From Albula goreensis (Eukaryota > Chordata > Actinopteri > Albuliformes > Albulidae), in NCBI GenBank assembly GCA_022829145.1, contig CM040743.1, positions 450,001 through 514,000 of the forward strand: a stretch of 64,000 nucleotides of DNA, given 5' to 3'. Below are positions 13,401 through 23,798 of the stretch, in pieces. The stretch's first letter is position 1. Each line of letters starts with the position of its first letter. The position numbers and the translations under genes were made by a program. The notes beneath the pieces were generated by a model. It worked only from the letters and a program-made list of their open reading frames with translations. It did no database searches and was not told where the DNA came from.

Positions 13401-14193
13401 TGAATATCAGTGCATCTGTGAGAGCTAAGAGCACTCCCAGACCAGAGGGTGCAGGTACAACATCACTGAAGCGTTAAGGAAGTTCAGTGTGCCATCTCAC
13501 CGTGAAGCAGTACTGCAGTAGAGAACCACAGTGCTATCTGAATTTTAAAGTCATACATGATAAACAAAAAAGTTCCACTACAATGCTGCTAAATGCTACT
13601 ATGCTGGTAACACAGAAATAGAGAGAGGTGAACTGCAACTTGATAATGCAGAACACCAGAGCTCAGACCAGAGCTCATAGAACGCGCTCCTCTCTTATAA
13701 TGTCCAATCACATGTGTAAAATGCCTTTGGCAGAAATGGGAGCTGTAGATTGCACAGACATCTTTCCAGAGTCTCTGAGCTCCTGCTGCCCTGCGGACGG
13801 CCTGCCGAGGGGCAGGTTCTCAGTCTGGTTCTGAGGTGTTGCAGGACGTGCTGGTGTTTGTTCTCACCTTAAATTCCATCACAGTTCTGACCCATAAAGG
13901 AGTGAACAGGTGAGGTAACTGCTTCCTCGGCTGATTTGCTTCGATTTAAAAATGTATTACTGAGCAACAACCACCAGCACACCCTGTGACTCTGCAGGAC
14001 CTGCTGCAGCTACATCTCCACTGATCTGCAGAAGATGACTGACCTCATGGGAGATTGTAAAAAAAAAAAAACTCCATCCCAAGTACCTGGTTCTGTCTAA
14101 CACAGGTGAACACAGGCATTTAGAGGGACCAGGTGAGCGTACGTTACCTATTGTCACCAGGGCGACAGACACGAGTGCCAGGAACACCAACAT
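1001..14193 (-). CDS. mpz: Myelin protein zero (P0), six coding exons
   Basis: P0 is the single-pass immunoglobulin-like adhesion protein that compacts peripheral myelin. Coding exons in transcript order are 14148-14193, 8456-8619, 7193-7406, 4471-4600, 3424-3472 and 1001-1093. All junctions are GT-AG and in phase, giving 231 residues against 248 in human. Visible parts are a short hydrophobic signal (MLVFLALVSVALVTI), a mature start IVIYT, the Ig cysteines in RLSCSFF and FTCDAKNPPD, the conserved NGT glycosylation site in SDNGTFTC, a membrane segment, and a basic tail ending SRKDKK. The cytoplasmic part is shorter than in mammals and lacks the RRLSAMEKGK-type stretch. The 5' start is the ATG just before the hydrophobic signal; a TATA box lies about 100 bp upstream. 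Every intron carries at least one tandem array. Identity rests on remembered similarity to vertebrate P0, which is strong over the Ig domain. Confidence 0.95.
1378..1420 (+). mobile_element. Possible fragment of the same interspersed repeat
   Basis: The sequence around acggcttgctcaagggtgca resembles the middle of the element at 33143. It is short, so this is tentative; it lies in mpz intron 5. Confidence 0.3.
1915..1974. repeat. (GAGT)n microsatellite
   Basis: About 15 uninterrupted copies of gagt in mpz intron 5. Confidence 0.97.
1998..2415. repeat. 34-bp minisatellite in mpz intron 5
   Basis: About 12 copies of a unit with core ccagtgcatgctgggtatgt followed by tactatggaaacc. Open frames through it are periodic. 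Confidence 0.95.
3065..3415. repeat. 26-bp minisatellite beside mpz exon 5
   Basis: About 13 near-perfect copies of gttgtgcagtggttgtgttg plus tgtgta. The array ends about 10 bp from the exon 5 donor. Very low divergence suggests recent expansion. Confidence 0.96.
3424..3472 (-). CDS. mpz: mpz exon 5 (basic cytoplasmic piece)
   Basis: A 49-base exon encoding S-KHGKKAKGKEGSQQRQ, with acceptor ctctttcag and donor CAG|gtcagt. The phase (one base in, codon boundary out) fits exons 4 and 6. A 26-bp array follows the donor within about 15 bases. Confidence 0.85.
3775..4470. repeat. 28-29-bp minisatellite abutting mpz exon 4 donor
   Basis: About 24 copies of gacaggtttaggcaggtgca plus gacagtag. The last partial unit merges into the intronic bases right after the exon 4 donor. 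Confidence 0.95.
4471..4600 (-). CDS. mpz: mpz exon 4 (transmembrane segment)
   Basis: It encodes a hydrophobic helix (GVITGAIIGAVLGLLVLIVV) followed by a basic stop-transfer (RFLVARR). A GA-rich array lies within about 25 bp of its acceptor and a 28-29-bp array starts almost at its donor, so the exon is an island between repeats. Confidence 0.93.
4612..5757. repeat. (GA)n-ATTAACACTGCACT composite array at mpz exon 4 acceptor
   Basis: About 25 units of a variable (GA)n tract joined to acattaacactgcactgaga (a minority have actttaacactgcactg or acacgaacaccacactg). On the transcribed strand each unit is a long CT tract ending in CAG, that is, a ready-made 3' splice site. The same unit recurs at 52363-52445. 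Confidence 0.96.
6300..6995. repeat. 22-23-bp minisatellite in mpz intron 3
   Basis: About 30 copies of cctccagagcctgctctaac plus cca with variants (ctgtaaccc, cccagag). Confidence 0.95.
7193..7406 (-). CDS. mpz: mpz exon 3 (second half of Ig V domain)
   Basis: It is 214 bases long, which I recall as the size of the mammalian exon. It encodes IFHYTGGLPYLD, the NLDYSDNGTFTC motif with the glycosylated asparagine and second Ig cysteine, then NPPDIVG. The acceptor is ccccccag and the donor AAAC|gtatgg. A 24-bp tandem array begins about 30 bp upstream of the acceptor. Confidence 0.96.
7428..8278. repeat. 24-bp minisatellite in mpz intron 2
   Basis: About 35 copies of actgggactacagacacaca plus gacc, with several subtypes (gccact, ggacac, ggacaccggaact). 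The unit is a multiple of three, so long open frames occur on both strands (for example SVVPVVCV periodicity). Confidence 0.96.
8280..8445. repeat. GA-rich low-complexity tract
   Basis: gagagaga/ggaggga tract between the 24-bp array and mpz exon 2 donor. Confidence 0.9.
8456..8619 (-). CDS. mpz: mpz exon 2 (first half of Ig V domain)
   Basis: Acceptor ctctccag, donor TCT|gtacgt. It encodes the mature N terminus (IVIYTGWERHALVGSEV), the first Ig cysteine and the tryptophan-rich strand region (SFFSWRW, FSWSYRPDGSRDSIS). The last residues continue directly into IFHYTGG of exon 3, as in mammalian P0. Confidence 0.95.
8636..9212. repeat. 33-bp minisatellite upstream of mpz exon 2
   Basis: About 17 copies of cagtcactgcgctctacagg plus cacagagttacca. 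It begins about 15 bp from the exon 2 acceptor. Confidence 0.96.
9220..10900. other. Mostly unique part of mpz intron 1
   Basis: AT-rich single-copy sequence with one (AC)n tract at 10362-10422. No gene, RNA or regulatory site was recognised. Confidence 0.5.
10362..10422. repeat. (AC)n microsatellite
   Basis: About 30 uninterrupted dinucleotides. Confidence 0.98.
10905..11875. repeat. 48-bp minisatellite in mpz intron 1
   Basis: About 20 copies of ccacaccaccctgtaccctt plus ctactgtcacactgctgaag and ctaagcag, with subtypes (tcctactgcc; ctaacattacag). A 48-bp unit keeps all frames open. Confidence 0.96.
12490..13235. repeat. 47-bp minisatellite in mpz intron 1
   Basis: About 16 copies of cagagacctgctgctctctg plus cccgtacagactgtaacctc and acactca. 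Confidence 0.96.
13346..13385 (+). mobile_element. Fragment of the same fish interspersed repeat
   Basis: cattacattacggtcattta followed by gcagacacctgcatcc matches the start of the element at 33143. It lies in mpz intron 1. Confidence 0.45.
14148..14193 (-). CDS. mpz: mpz coding exon 1 (signal peptide)
   Basis: Fifteen codons plus one base, ending in ATA G followed by gtaacg. It encodes a hydrophobic stretch that acts as signal peptide. An in-frame ATG lies farther upstream at 14304, but it would place a hydrophilic stretch before the signal and falls upstream of the TATA box, so the inner ATG is preferred. Confidence 0.85.
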
Positions 14194-14289
14194 GTTGGAC
14201 TCTTCAGCGGGTCCTGCTGCTGGCCAGAGAGAGAGATGCACACACCACCAAAACTGACCGTTTCCAACCACGGCACCTCCGACTTTCTG

Positions 14290-14295
14290 TTTATA
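14290..14295 (-). promoter_or_regulatory. mpz: TATA box of mpz
   Basis: TATAAA on the minus strand within ccgggTATAAAcag, 97 bp upstream of the mpz ATG. Transcription would start near 14262, giving a 5' UTR of about 70 bases. Confidence 0.6.
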
Positions 14296-14785
14296 CCCGG
14301 CCACACCCTCTCCTCTGTCTCTCTCTCTCCTCCTCCTGCTCCTTCCATCCTTCTACCCCACCTCCCCACACATACACACACACGCACACACGTTCCTTTC
14401 AGAAAGATTAACCCTTCAAAAACCGGACAAAACAACAATAAGCTAGTGAGCGCGGGAGTTGGGCTTTTGAATGTAAACAGCGATGGGGTTTCTGGGTTTA
14501 GTTTGGGCTGTAGGACGCTGAGCACTGGGAAGCTCTGACTGGTGAGGTCACCATGATGGTCCCTCTTTGTTTATCGACTGTCTTGTGAAAGATATTTTTA
14601 TCTCAGTGAAATTAACCTGGTAAAAATGTTTGATAACCTGACACAGGGCTGATGGGAGATGGAAGTTTGGAAGAAATTATTGTTACAGAAACGGTGCAGT
14701 ACCACAGTTTACCATTGTAACAACAATGTGCTGTAAACATGTAGTGTGTGTGTTTGCATTTTGCATGTACAGGTACAGTAAATGT

Positions 14786-14790
14786 TTCTG

Positions 14791-14829
<39 letters not shown>

Positions 14830-14847
14830 GTACAGTAAATGTTTCCG

Positions 14848-14890
<43 letters not shown>
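14786..14890. repeat. Two (TG)n microsatellites in a duplicated segment
   Basis: tacagtaaatgtttctgtag followed by (TG)n is present in tandem copies, ending in a third partial copy. Confidence 0.95.
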
Positions 14891-14891
<1 letters not shown>

Positions 14892-14984
14892 ATACGGTAC
14901 AGTAAACGTTTCTGTACTGTGATTTATGTATTATAATGTACAAACTTGGCTGTTGCACAGTTTGATCACCTGCTCCTTCCGCTC

Positions 14985-15102
14985 ACACATTCACCCCATC
15001 TCTCTCTCCTCTCTCTGCCCTCTCACACATTCACCCCATCTCTCTCTCCTCTCTCTGCCCTCTCACACATTCACCCCATCTCTCTCTCCTCTCTCTGCCC
15101 TT
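14985..15102. repeat. 38-bp repeat, three copies, upstream of mpz
   Basis: cacacattcaccccatctct plus ctctcctctctctgccct in perfect tandem. Confidence 0.93.
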
Positions 15103-16149
15103 TTTTCCTGGATGGAGAGTGGGGTACAACAAAGAGCCCATCTCTTCCTGCTCTCTCCCTCCTTCGCTGTAGATTCCTGTCGTTTGCCGATGTCTCTCCA
15201 CTGAACAATAGAGAGGGGGGGCAGGGGGTGACTGGGGTCTCAAAGGCTCCATTCTCTCTCTCTCTCTCCTCTCCTCTTTCTCCAGAGTGGACACAATCCC
15301 TCCATTCTGCACCCGTCTCCGGGCTCTCCCACTCCCCCCATTCCAGCAGTGCGCAGACGGGGGGGGCGGGGGGGAACGGCCTATAAATAGTAGGGTTGAC
15401 ATGGGGACAGAGGGGCTGCGGACACCAGCATGTCTCAGAGCTGACCTCAGGGGACTCTGCGTCATCATTCAAACGCTCACCCAACGCTGTTACAACGCTT
15501 CATCAACACGCATGCAAACTCTAACCCAGAGCTCAGCAGATGCTGTTCCAGTGCTTACGCGTGTTGGACACTTCTCCGTCACTAATTCAGCGCTCACTGT
15601 GCACTGTTGCCCCGCATTTTCAACACTTGTTCAACACTCAAAAATACCTTTTCCTACATTCATACAAACATTTGCTTGATTTTCATCAACTATTTATCAA
15701 ATGCTCATTAAATGTTCGTCCAACATTTCTGCACATCCTACGCTACACAATCGCTCATCACATAGGATCTGTGGAGCGGAAAACAGAGGACACTTCAAAT
15801 GGTTTTATTTATTTCAGACCAGATCAATCAAATGCACAATCCAGTCAAAACAGACTTCACCTTACATAATTTTCCCAGAGGTTGTTTCCCAGAGATGTTT
15901 TATTGATCGTGCTCTTTTCATTTTTAAACAGGATGGCGTGTGCACCACAGCAGTCTAAAGTCCATTTTGCGGTATTGGTATTGTGTGTAGAGTAAGCTTT
16001 GGTATTTGCTTCGTGTAGACTTTAGAGAAGATGTGGCTATCTGTTTATAATATGCCATGAATCTGAAACCCAGTGCTTACCACATGCCAATCAAATCAGA
16101 AAACACCGAGCACACACTCATGTGTGAAAGCAGGGCAGGCACAGGGACA

Positions 16150-16150
<1 letters not shown>

Positions 16151-16227
<77 letters not shown>
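16151..16227. repeat. (TG)n microsatellite
   Basis: About 38 uninterrupted dinucleotides. Confidence 0.98.
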
Positions 16228-16230
<3 letters not shown>

Positions 16231-16394
16231 TTTTACATCTATCATTGCTCTGCACCGCACTGTGAAACCAGTGTGTGATTATGTACATTGTGAGCTGCTG
16301 TTCTATGTTCATTCCTAATTAAAAACCTCAATTAAACTCATTTAAATGAATAGCTACAAGAAATCAATACCCTCAATACCCTGCATCGGCCAGC

Positions 16395-17670
16395 AGAAAC
16401 ACACAGACATCTGACCCTGAACCAGGAGGCTGAGTCTAAACCGCACACAGACATCTGACCCTGAACCAGGAGGCTGAGTCTAAACCGCACACAGACATCT
16501 GACCCTGAACCAGGAGGCTGAGTCTAAACCGCACACAGACATCTGACCCTGAACCAGGAGGCTGAGTCTAAACCGCACACAGACATCTGACCCTGAACCA
16601 GGAGGCTGAGTCTAAACCGCACACAGACATCTGACCCTGAACCAGGAGGCTGAGTCTAAACCGCACACAGACATCTGACCCTGAACCAGGAGGCTGAGTC
16701 TAAACCGCACACAGACCCCGAGATTCAGAAGGCTGAGTCTAAACCGCACACAGACCCCGAGATTCAGAAGGCTGAGTCTAAACCGCACACAGACCCCGAG
16801 ATTCAGAAGGCTGAGTCTAAACCGCACACAGACCCCGAGATTCAGAAGGCTGAGTCTAAACCGCACACAGACCCCGAGATTCAGAAGGCTGAGTCTAAAC
16901 CACACACAGACCCCGAAATTCAGAAGGCTGAGTCTAAACCGCACACAGACCCCGAGATTCAGAAGGCTGAGTCTAAACCGCACACAGACCCCGAGATTCA
17001 GAAGGCTGAGTCTAAACCGCACACAGACCCCGAGATTCAGAAGGCTGAGTCTAAACCGCACACAGACCCCGAGATTCAGAAGGCTGAGTCTAAACCACAC
17101 ACAGACCCCGAGATTCAGAATGCTGAGTCTAAACCGCACACAGACCCCGAGATTCAGAATGCTAAATCTAAACCGCACACAGACCCCGAGATTCAGGAGG
17201 CTGAGTCTAAACCGCACACAGACCCCGAGATTCAGGAGGCTGAGTCTAAACCGCACACAGACCCCGAGATTCAGAATGCTGAGTCTAAACCGCACACAGA
17301 CCCCGAGATTCAGAAGGCTAAGTCTAAACCGCACACAGACCCCGAGATTCAGAAGGCTGAGTCTAAACCGCACACAGACCCCGAGATTCAGAAGGCTGAG
17401 TCTAAACCGCACACAGACCCCGAGATTCAGAAGGCTGAGTCTAAACCGCACACAGACCCTGAGATTCAGAAGGCTGAGTCTAAACCGCACACAGACCCCG
17501 AGATTCAGGAGGCTGAGTCTAAACCGCACACAGACCCCAAGATTCAGAATGCTAAATCTAAACCGCACACAGACCCCGAGATTCAGAATGCTGAGTCTAA
17601 ACCGCACACAGACCCCGAGATTCAGGAGGCTGAGTCTAAACCGCACACAGACCCCGAGATTCAGAAAGTT
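16395..17670. repeat. Two-part minisatellite (44-bp then 39-bp units)
   Basis: About 7 copies of a 44-bp unit (acagacatctgaccctgaac, caggaggctgagtctaaacc, gcac) pass directly into about 25 copies of a 39-bp unit (acagaccccgagattcagaa, ggctgagtctaaaccgcac). They share ggctgagtctaaaccgcaca. The 39-bp unit yields a 13-residue periodic open frame on both strands. Confidence 0.96.
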
Positions 17671-18074
17671 GTGAGGTGTGGTTAACGCAGCCGTTGCTTT
17701 ACGTGAGCAGTGAGAAACACGGAAAGCATTCCGGGGGTTTGGGATGGGACAATAGCGGAGCCTGTTCCTCCCCACTCTGGCAAAGCAGAGATGTCACACT
17801 GAGCACCAAACCAGAGATGGAGGGATGGAGGGAGGAGAAGAGAGGGCGCAGAATGAGAGAATGACAAAACAAATGTATTGTTTGGAGTTGAGAGAGGGTA
17901 TTGTGTACCAAACCAAGCGCAGGGGAGGAGAAGAGGAGAAAACACACACAGGAGGGGGGGAGAAGGGAGGGGGTGAAAATTTGTCGGTTTTTGGCATTCC
18001 TACTTTGAGTTTCAAACCATTGAAAGAAAACTGCTTCAGCTGATCAGCTGCCTGAGCACTGAGCGTCAGCATGG

Positions 18075-18830
18075 AGATGTGACCAGGTAAGCCCGGACCA
18101 CACCCAGCACCAGGTAAACCCGGACCACACCCAGCATCAGATAAACCCGGACCACACCCAGCATCAGATAAACCCAGACCACACCCAGCACCAGGTAAAC
18201 CCGGACCACACCCAGCACCAGGTAAACCCGGACCACACCCAGCACCAGGTAAGCCCGGACCAAACCCAGCACCAGGTAAACCCGGACCACACCCAGCACC
18301 AGGTAAGCCCAGACCACACCCAGCACCAGGTAAACCCGGACCACACCCAGCACCAGGTAAACCCGGACCACACCCAGCATCAGATAAACCCAGACCACAC
18401 CCAGCACCAGGTAAACCCGGACCACACCCAGCACCAGGTAAACCCGGACCACACCCAGCATCAGATAAACCCAGACCACACCCAGCACCAGGTAAACCCG
18501 GACCACACCCAGCACCAGGTAAACCCGGACCACACCCAGCATCAGATAAACCTGAACCACAACAAGCACCAGGTAAACCTGAACCACAACAAGCACCAGG
18601 TAAGCTCGGACCACACCCAGCACCAAGTGAGTGCTGACTGCACTCAGCATCACGTAAACCCGGACCACACCCAGCACCAGGTAAACTCGGACCAAACCCA
18701 GCACCAGGTAAACCTGAACCACAACAAGCACCAGGTAAGCTCGGACCACACCCAGCACCAAGTGAGTGCTGACTGCACTCAGCATCACGTAAACCTGGAC
18801 CACACCCCAGCACCAGGTAAACCTGGACTA
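18075..18830. repeat. 27-bp minisatellite between mpz and lig1
   Basis: About 28 copies of accaggtaaacccggaccac plus acccagc. The minus-strand frame reads GPGLPGAGC-like and looks collagenous, but it is repeat only. It ends at the hAT relic. Confidence 0.96.
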
Positions 18831-18831
18831 G

Positions 18832-19130
18832 GCCTGTCACGATAAGTACTTTTTTGGACGATAGATTGTCCCAGAAATAATTGCGATAAACAACATTATT
18901 GTCATTTTAAGACCATTTTTTGCCACTGATAAAATGATAATATAATAGCATAATGAGGGAAGTACACCCTTTCAAAGAGCAAAAAATATTCTTAAGAATA
19001 TTCAGACATTAAACAATTAAATGAGTTTTTAGGTTAGGTTGCTCCGTCACGATAATGGGCTCTCCTCTCTCAATAGGTTTAAAGCCAAAATGTTCCCACT
19101 CTGGAGCAGTGGAATGCGTCTTTGAAACCA
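18832..19130. mobile_element. hAT/ZBED-type DNA transposon relic
   Basis: It starts with ggcctgtcacgataa, followed by ttggacgatagattgtccc and attgcgataaac, which match the terminal region of hAT-like elements abundant in fish. At 19045-19115 the minus strand encodes APEWEHFGFKPIERGEP, the signature of a BED zinc finger. The right terminal repeat is not obvious; accgataaatagac at 19429 may belong to the element. The transposase is internally deleted. Confidence 0.55.
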
Positions 19131-19740
19131 AGTCATTCTTCCAAACTTTGGGCCTGGAATTATGCAGTCGTCGGGGGAAAAACACCTATTAGCCTCGAGT
19201 AACGCGTTATCTTCACCTGTCGTTGTCCGCTCTGTGTGTGGAGGAGCTGCGCCGATTTATGGCTCAGCGTTGAATCTACGCAGAGCCGACGCTGTAGCCT
19301 TCGCCATAGCGAGCATTTGTACGTGCCTGGTCTTCGTACAAAAATAAAGTTGGCGGTCATGTACACGGTCATGTTTGTATATATATGTAATATGTTTGGC
19401 TTTTTTCACTTTGATTTTTAAAAAGTTACCGATAAATAGACAATACAAACCTGATAACCCCATTATTGTCAGCAAAAATATGTCCTAAATGATTTATGAG
19501 GCATTGAGACACTGCAGGCTGAAGGCTGCCAGGACTTATGGGGGTAACACTGTTCACACAGTGACCCATATTCCTGATAACGGGGGTAGTTTGAAAGAGA
19601 TTTGCCCTGTGCTGTGAGCTAGGGCAGTTTGGAGAATAAAATGTGCTTAGTGTACCACACATGTCCTGGAATACAGGCCTGGCTTAAGCAGTGCACACAT
19701 ACTCTAGGGGAAAAAAATCACATTATAAGCAAGTTTTAAA
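19130..19740. other. lig1 downstream flank, no gene seen
   Basis: Single-copy AT-rich sequence after the transposon relic; nothing recognised. Confidence 0.5.
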
Positions 19741-19748
19741 ATATATTT

Positions 19749-19754
19749 TTTATT
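19749..19754 (-). terminator. lig1: Polyadenylation signal of lig1
   Basis: AATAAA on the minus strand about 200 bp past the lig1 stop codon. Confidence 0.55.
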
Positions 19755-19950
19755 TCAGTCCAAAGCTGACAGAGAAAATATTTACAAAAGTTTGAATTAG
19801 GCTGAACACTGAAGCAGTGCTGCTCCATAAGAGCGATGCTGCTGTACACTACAGAGATAAACTACAACAGGGGAGAAAAGCACAGACAAATGGCTCCCAG
19901 GAGCCAATCAAGGGACGGGGAGTGTTTGAGGAGCCAATCAGATGCAGGGA

Positions 19951-21313
19951 TCAGTAGTAGTCTTCTGGGCTGTGTGTGGAGGCTCCCTGGTTCTGAATCT
20001 GCAGCTGCTTCCTGTACAGATCAGCAACCTAAGAAACAGACACGGTGAGCTGAGACTGAGACACAGAGAGACAAAGAGAGCAGAGCCTGAGACACAGAGA
20101 GACATGGAGAGCAGAGCCAGAGACACAGAGAGACATAGAGAGCAGAGCCAGAGACACAGAGAGACATAGAGAGCAGAGCCTGAGACACAGAGAGACATGG
20201 AGAGCAGAGCCTGAGACACAGAGAGACATAGAGAGCAGAGCCAGAGACACAGAGAGACATAGAGCAGAGCCAGAGACACAGAGAGACATAGAGAGCAGAG
20301 CCAGAGACACAGAGAGACAGAGAGCAGAGCCTGAGACACAGAGAGACATAGAGAGCAGAGCCTGAGACACAGAGAGACATGGAGAGCAGAGCCAGAGACA
20401 CAGAGAGACATAGAGAGCAGAGCCTGAGACACAGAGAGACATAGAGAGCAGAGCCAGAGACACAGAGAGACATAGAGAGCAGAGCCTGAGACACAGAGAG
20501 ACAAAGAGAGAAAGTCTGACAGAGAGCAGAAGCAAAGAAACAAATGGCATTTAACACAACACAAACACAGCTTAGTAAAGTGCTATTCACTTTTACACCA
20601 GAGCTATTAAGCATCTTTGAACACGGTTCAGCTTCATTCCAGGTGAAAGAGAACAGAAGATTGTTTCTGCGCTCTCTCACCTGCGTGCTGCTGGTGGCAT
20701 CTTCGGCTTTTTTATCGTCTCTGATCCTGAGGAAGCGAGGGAAGCGAAGGGACACACCCTTCTCTGGGTCAACCTGGGAGGGGGGTGTGGTTGAGAGACA
20801 CGATGAGAGAACAAGACATACACCTCAAAGTTATGATGCTTGATTCATATCAGAAATGCATTTTCATATGCAACATTAGGGGAAGCTACATGCTGCTCTG
20901 GGAGGCTGTGATCGGTGGATGTGGTGACAGACAGGTTAACTAACCAATCCCATGGCTGCCTTATAAACGGGAGACAGCGAAAGGTCAGCACACTTCACTT
21001 CCCAAACTTGCACAGCATCCAGCCACACATCCGGTTCAGCCGACTGGTCCACGCGGTAATAAGGGCGGGCTTTGGGAAGGACATGCTCCTGAAGAGAGAC
21101 CAGATCAGCCAATCACATTATGATTCATCACACATTATGAGGGAGGCGGGTCTGAAAGCAAAAGGGTTTGCCTGTACCTTTAGGAAGCTGTGGTGTTGCT
21201 CCAGGTCATCATCCTTAAATCCCGTTCCAATCTGCGGAGGAGAGAGCACTGAGCCAGAGATACACAGAACTGTGTGTGTGTGTGTGTATCACCACTGAGC
21301 CAGAGATACACAG

Positions 21314-21345
<32 letters not shown>

Positions 21346-21909
21346 CACCACTGAGCCAGAGATACACAGAACTGTGTGTGTGTGTGTGTGTGTCACCACT
21401 GAGCCAGAGATACACAGAACTGTGTGTGTGTGTGTGTGTATCACCACTGAGCCAGAGATACACAGAACTGTGTGTGTGTGTGTGTGTATCACCACTGAGC
21501 CAGAGATACACAGAACTGTGTGTGTGTGTGTGTGTGTGTATCACCACTGAGCCAGAGATACACAGAACTGTGTGTGTGTGTGTATCACCACTGAGCCAGA
21601 GATACACAGAACTGTGTGTGTGTGTGTGTGTGTGTGTGTATCACCACTGAGCCAGAGATACACAGAACTGTGTGTGTGTGTGTGTGTGTGTGTCACCACT
21701 GAGCCAGAGATACACAGAACTGTGTGTGTGTGTGTGTCACCACTGAGCCAGAGATACACAGAACTGTGCGTGTGTGTGTGTCACCACTGAGCCAGAGATA
21801 CACAGAACTGTGTGTGTGTGTGTGTGTGTGTGTGTATCACCACTGAGCCAGAGATACACAGAACTGTGTGTGTGTGTGTGTGTGTCACCACTGAGCCAGA
21901 GATACACAG

Positions 21910-21961
<52 letters not shown>

Positions 21962-21985
21962 CACCACTGAGCCAGAGATACACAG

Positions 21986-22050
<65 letters not shown>

Positions 22051-22245
22051 AGACAGGCGGACGGACGGACGGACGGACACACACACACTCACCTTGCAGA
22101 CGGACTGGAACTCCTCGTTCTCCTGATCGTAGCAGGCCAGCAGGAAACCCCCATAGGCGCCCGCTCTCTTCCCCTTCCCCAGATACGCGCCGATCACACA
22201 CAGATCCACCGTGTCTCCCACACCCTCCAGATAGTCCTTCTTCAG
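19951..22245 (-). CDS. lig1: lig1 exons 23-27: OB-fold domain and C terminus
   Basis: About residues 744-916. It starts with LKKDYL of motif V, then [18 protein letters not shown], a [13 protein letters not shown] helix, [15 protein letters not shown], and motif VI region [16 protein letters not shown]. It ends [14 protein letters not shown] and SPEDYY before TGA. Confidence 0.97.
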
Positions 22246-23226
22246 CTGAGACACACAGCGCACGTCAGAGGCCAGGTGTGTGTGTGTATGAGTGTCTGAG
22301 TATGAGTGTCTGTGTGTGTGTGTCTGTATAGGAGTGTCTGTGTGAGAGTGTGTGTGTGTGTGTGTGTGTCTGTATATGAGTGTGTGTGTGTGTGCGCGCG
22401 CGCACCTTCAGCCAGTTGTGAGACCGTTTGGCAATCTCATAGGTTGCGTCCTTCTCCAGAGTTTTGACCATCAGCCCCTCACATGAGTCTGAGAGAGAAT
22501 AAGAGAGTAGCTCACACACTCAACCACAAACACCAGCATCACCCATGCATGCACATAAACATCAACACACACGCACTCACTCACACAAACACAACACTTA
22601 CACAAACATCAAAACATCAACACACACGCACCTCTGACAGACTGCTCCAGGAACTCGGCGATAGTGTCGGTGTTGTCGGAGTCGAGCGCTCGGGCAAACA
22701 GGAACTCTCCCTCCCGCTCCTCAAAGCTGTCTCTCAGTAGAGCCCGGCGGCGAGACAGGGGCTCCTTCACCAGAGCCTGCAGGAGACAGCCTTCATCACC
22801 TTCACCATCATCTTCACTAACACCATTGCCTTCATCATACACACCTTCACCACCTTACCTGTCCGTTCAGGTAGAGCAGGTCGAAGGCGTAAACACACAC
22901 TTGCACCTTGATCTCAGATGCATCCACATCCTGGAACACACAAACACAAATTCACACACAAATACAACAACTACACACAGATATACACAAGTTACGCACA
23001 CTGACATGCACAATTACACACGTACACAAACACACAAAAAGCACACATAGATACTCACTTAGATAGTGAACACACACACACACACACACACCTTTCTCTT
23101 GCGTGTGGTTAACACTTGGAAGGGCTGGATCTGTTTCTTCTCTCTGTCCCAGGCTACGGCCTCCGCATCTACAATACACGAACGAACTGACCCCTTCTTC
23201 ACCTGAGAGAGAGGGAGAGAGTGAGT

Positions 23227-23285
<59 letters not shown>

Positions 23286-23325
23286 GTACCTGTGGGACTC
23301 TAGCAATGATTTCGGGGTATTTTGT

Positions 23326-23378
<53 letters not shown>

Positions 23379-23418
23379 GTACCTGTGGGACTCTAGCAAT
23401 GATGTCGGGGTATTTTGT

Positions 23419-23461
<43 letters not shown>

Positions 23462-23500
23462 GTACCTGTGGGACTCTAGCAATGATTTCGGGTATTTTGT

Positions 23501-23547
<47 letters not shown>

Positions 23548-23719
23548 GTACCTGTGGGACTCTAGCAATGATGTCGGGGTATTTTGTGGTGTGTGTGTGT
23601 GTGTGTGTGTGTTAGTACCTGTGGGACTCTAGCAATGATTTCGGGGTATTTTGTGGTGTGTGTGTGTGTGTGTGTGTAAGTACCTGTGGGACTCTAGCAA
23701 TGATGTCGGGGTATTTTGT

Positions 23720-23798
<79 letters not shown>

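Larger units (their letters stand above)
14300..16390. other. mpz 5' flank
   Basis: No coding sequence was recognised. CTATAAATAG at 15380-15389 on the plus strand is TATA/MEF2-like and sits in GC-rich sequence, but no convincing transcript follows. gaacaatag near 15203 fits a SOX-type site, of interest because SOX10 activates mpz; this is inference only. Confidence 0.35.

Noticed and set aside
15380..15389. CTATAAATAG as a plus-strand promoter upstream of mpz
   Set aside because: The ATG about 40 bp downstream closes after four codons and no exon follows; kept only as a weak motif in the flank note.
16612..17775. Minus-strand open frame of 387 codons with a 13-residue period (LNLGVCVRFRLSL)
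   Set aside because: The 39-bp unit is a multiple of three, so both strands stay open by chance; no signal peptide or other domain.
17794..18840. Collagen-like open frame (GCGPGLPGAG repeats)
   Set aside because: It matches the 27-bp array exactly; the Gly-X-Y register is not kept and cysteine recurs in each unit.
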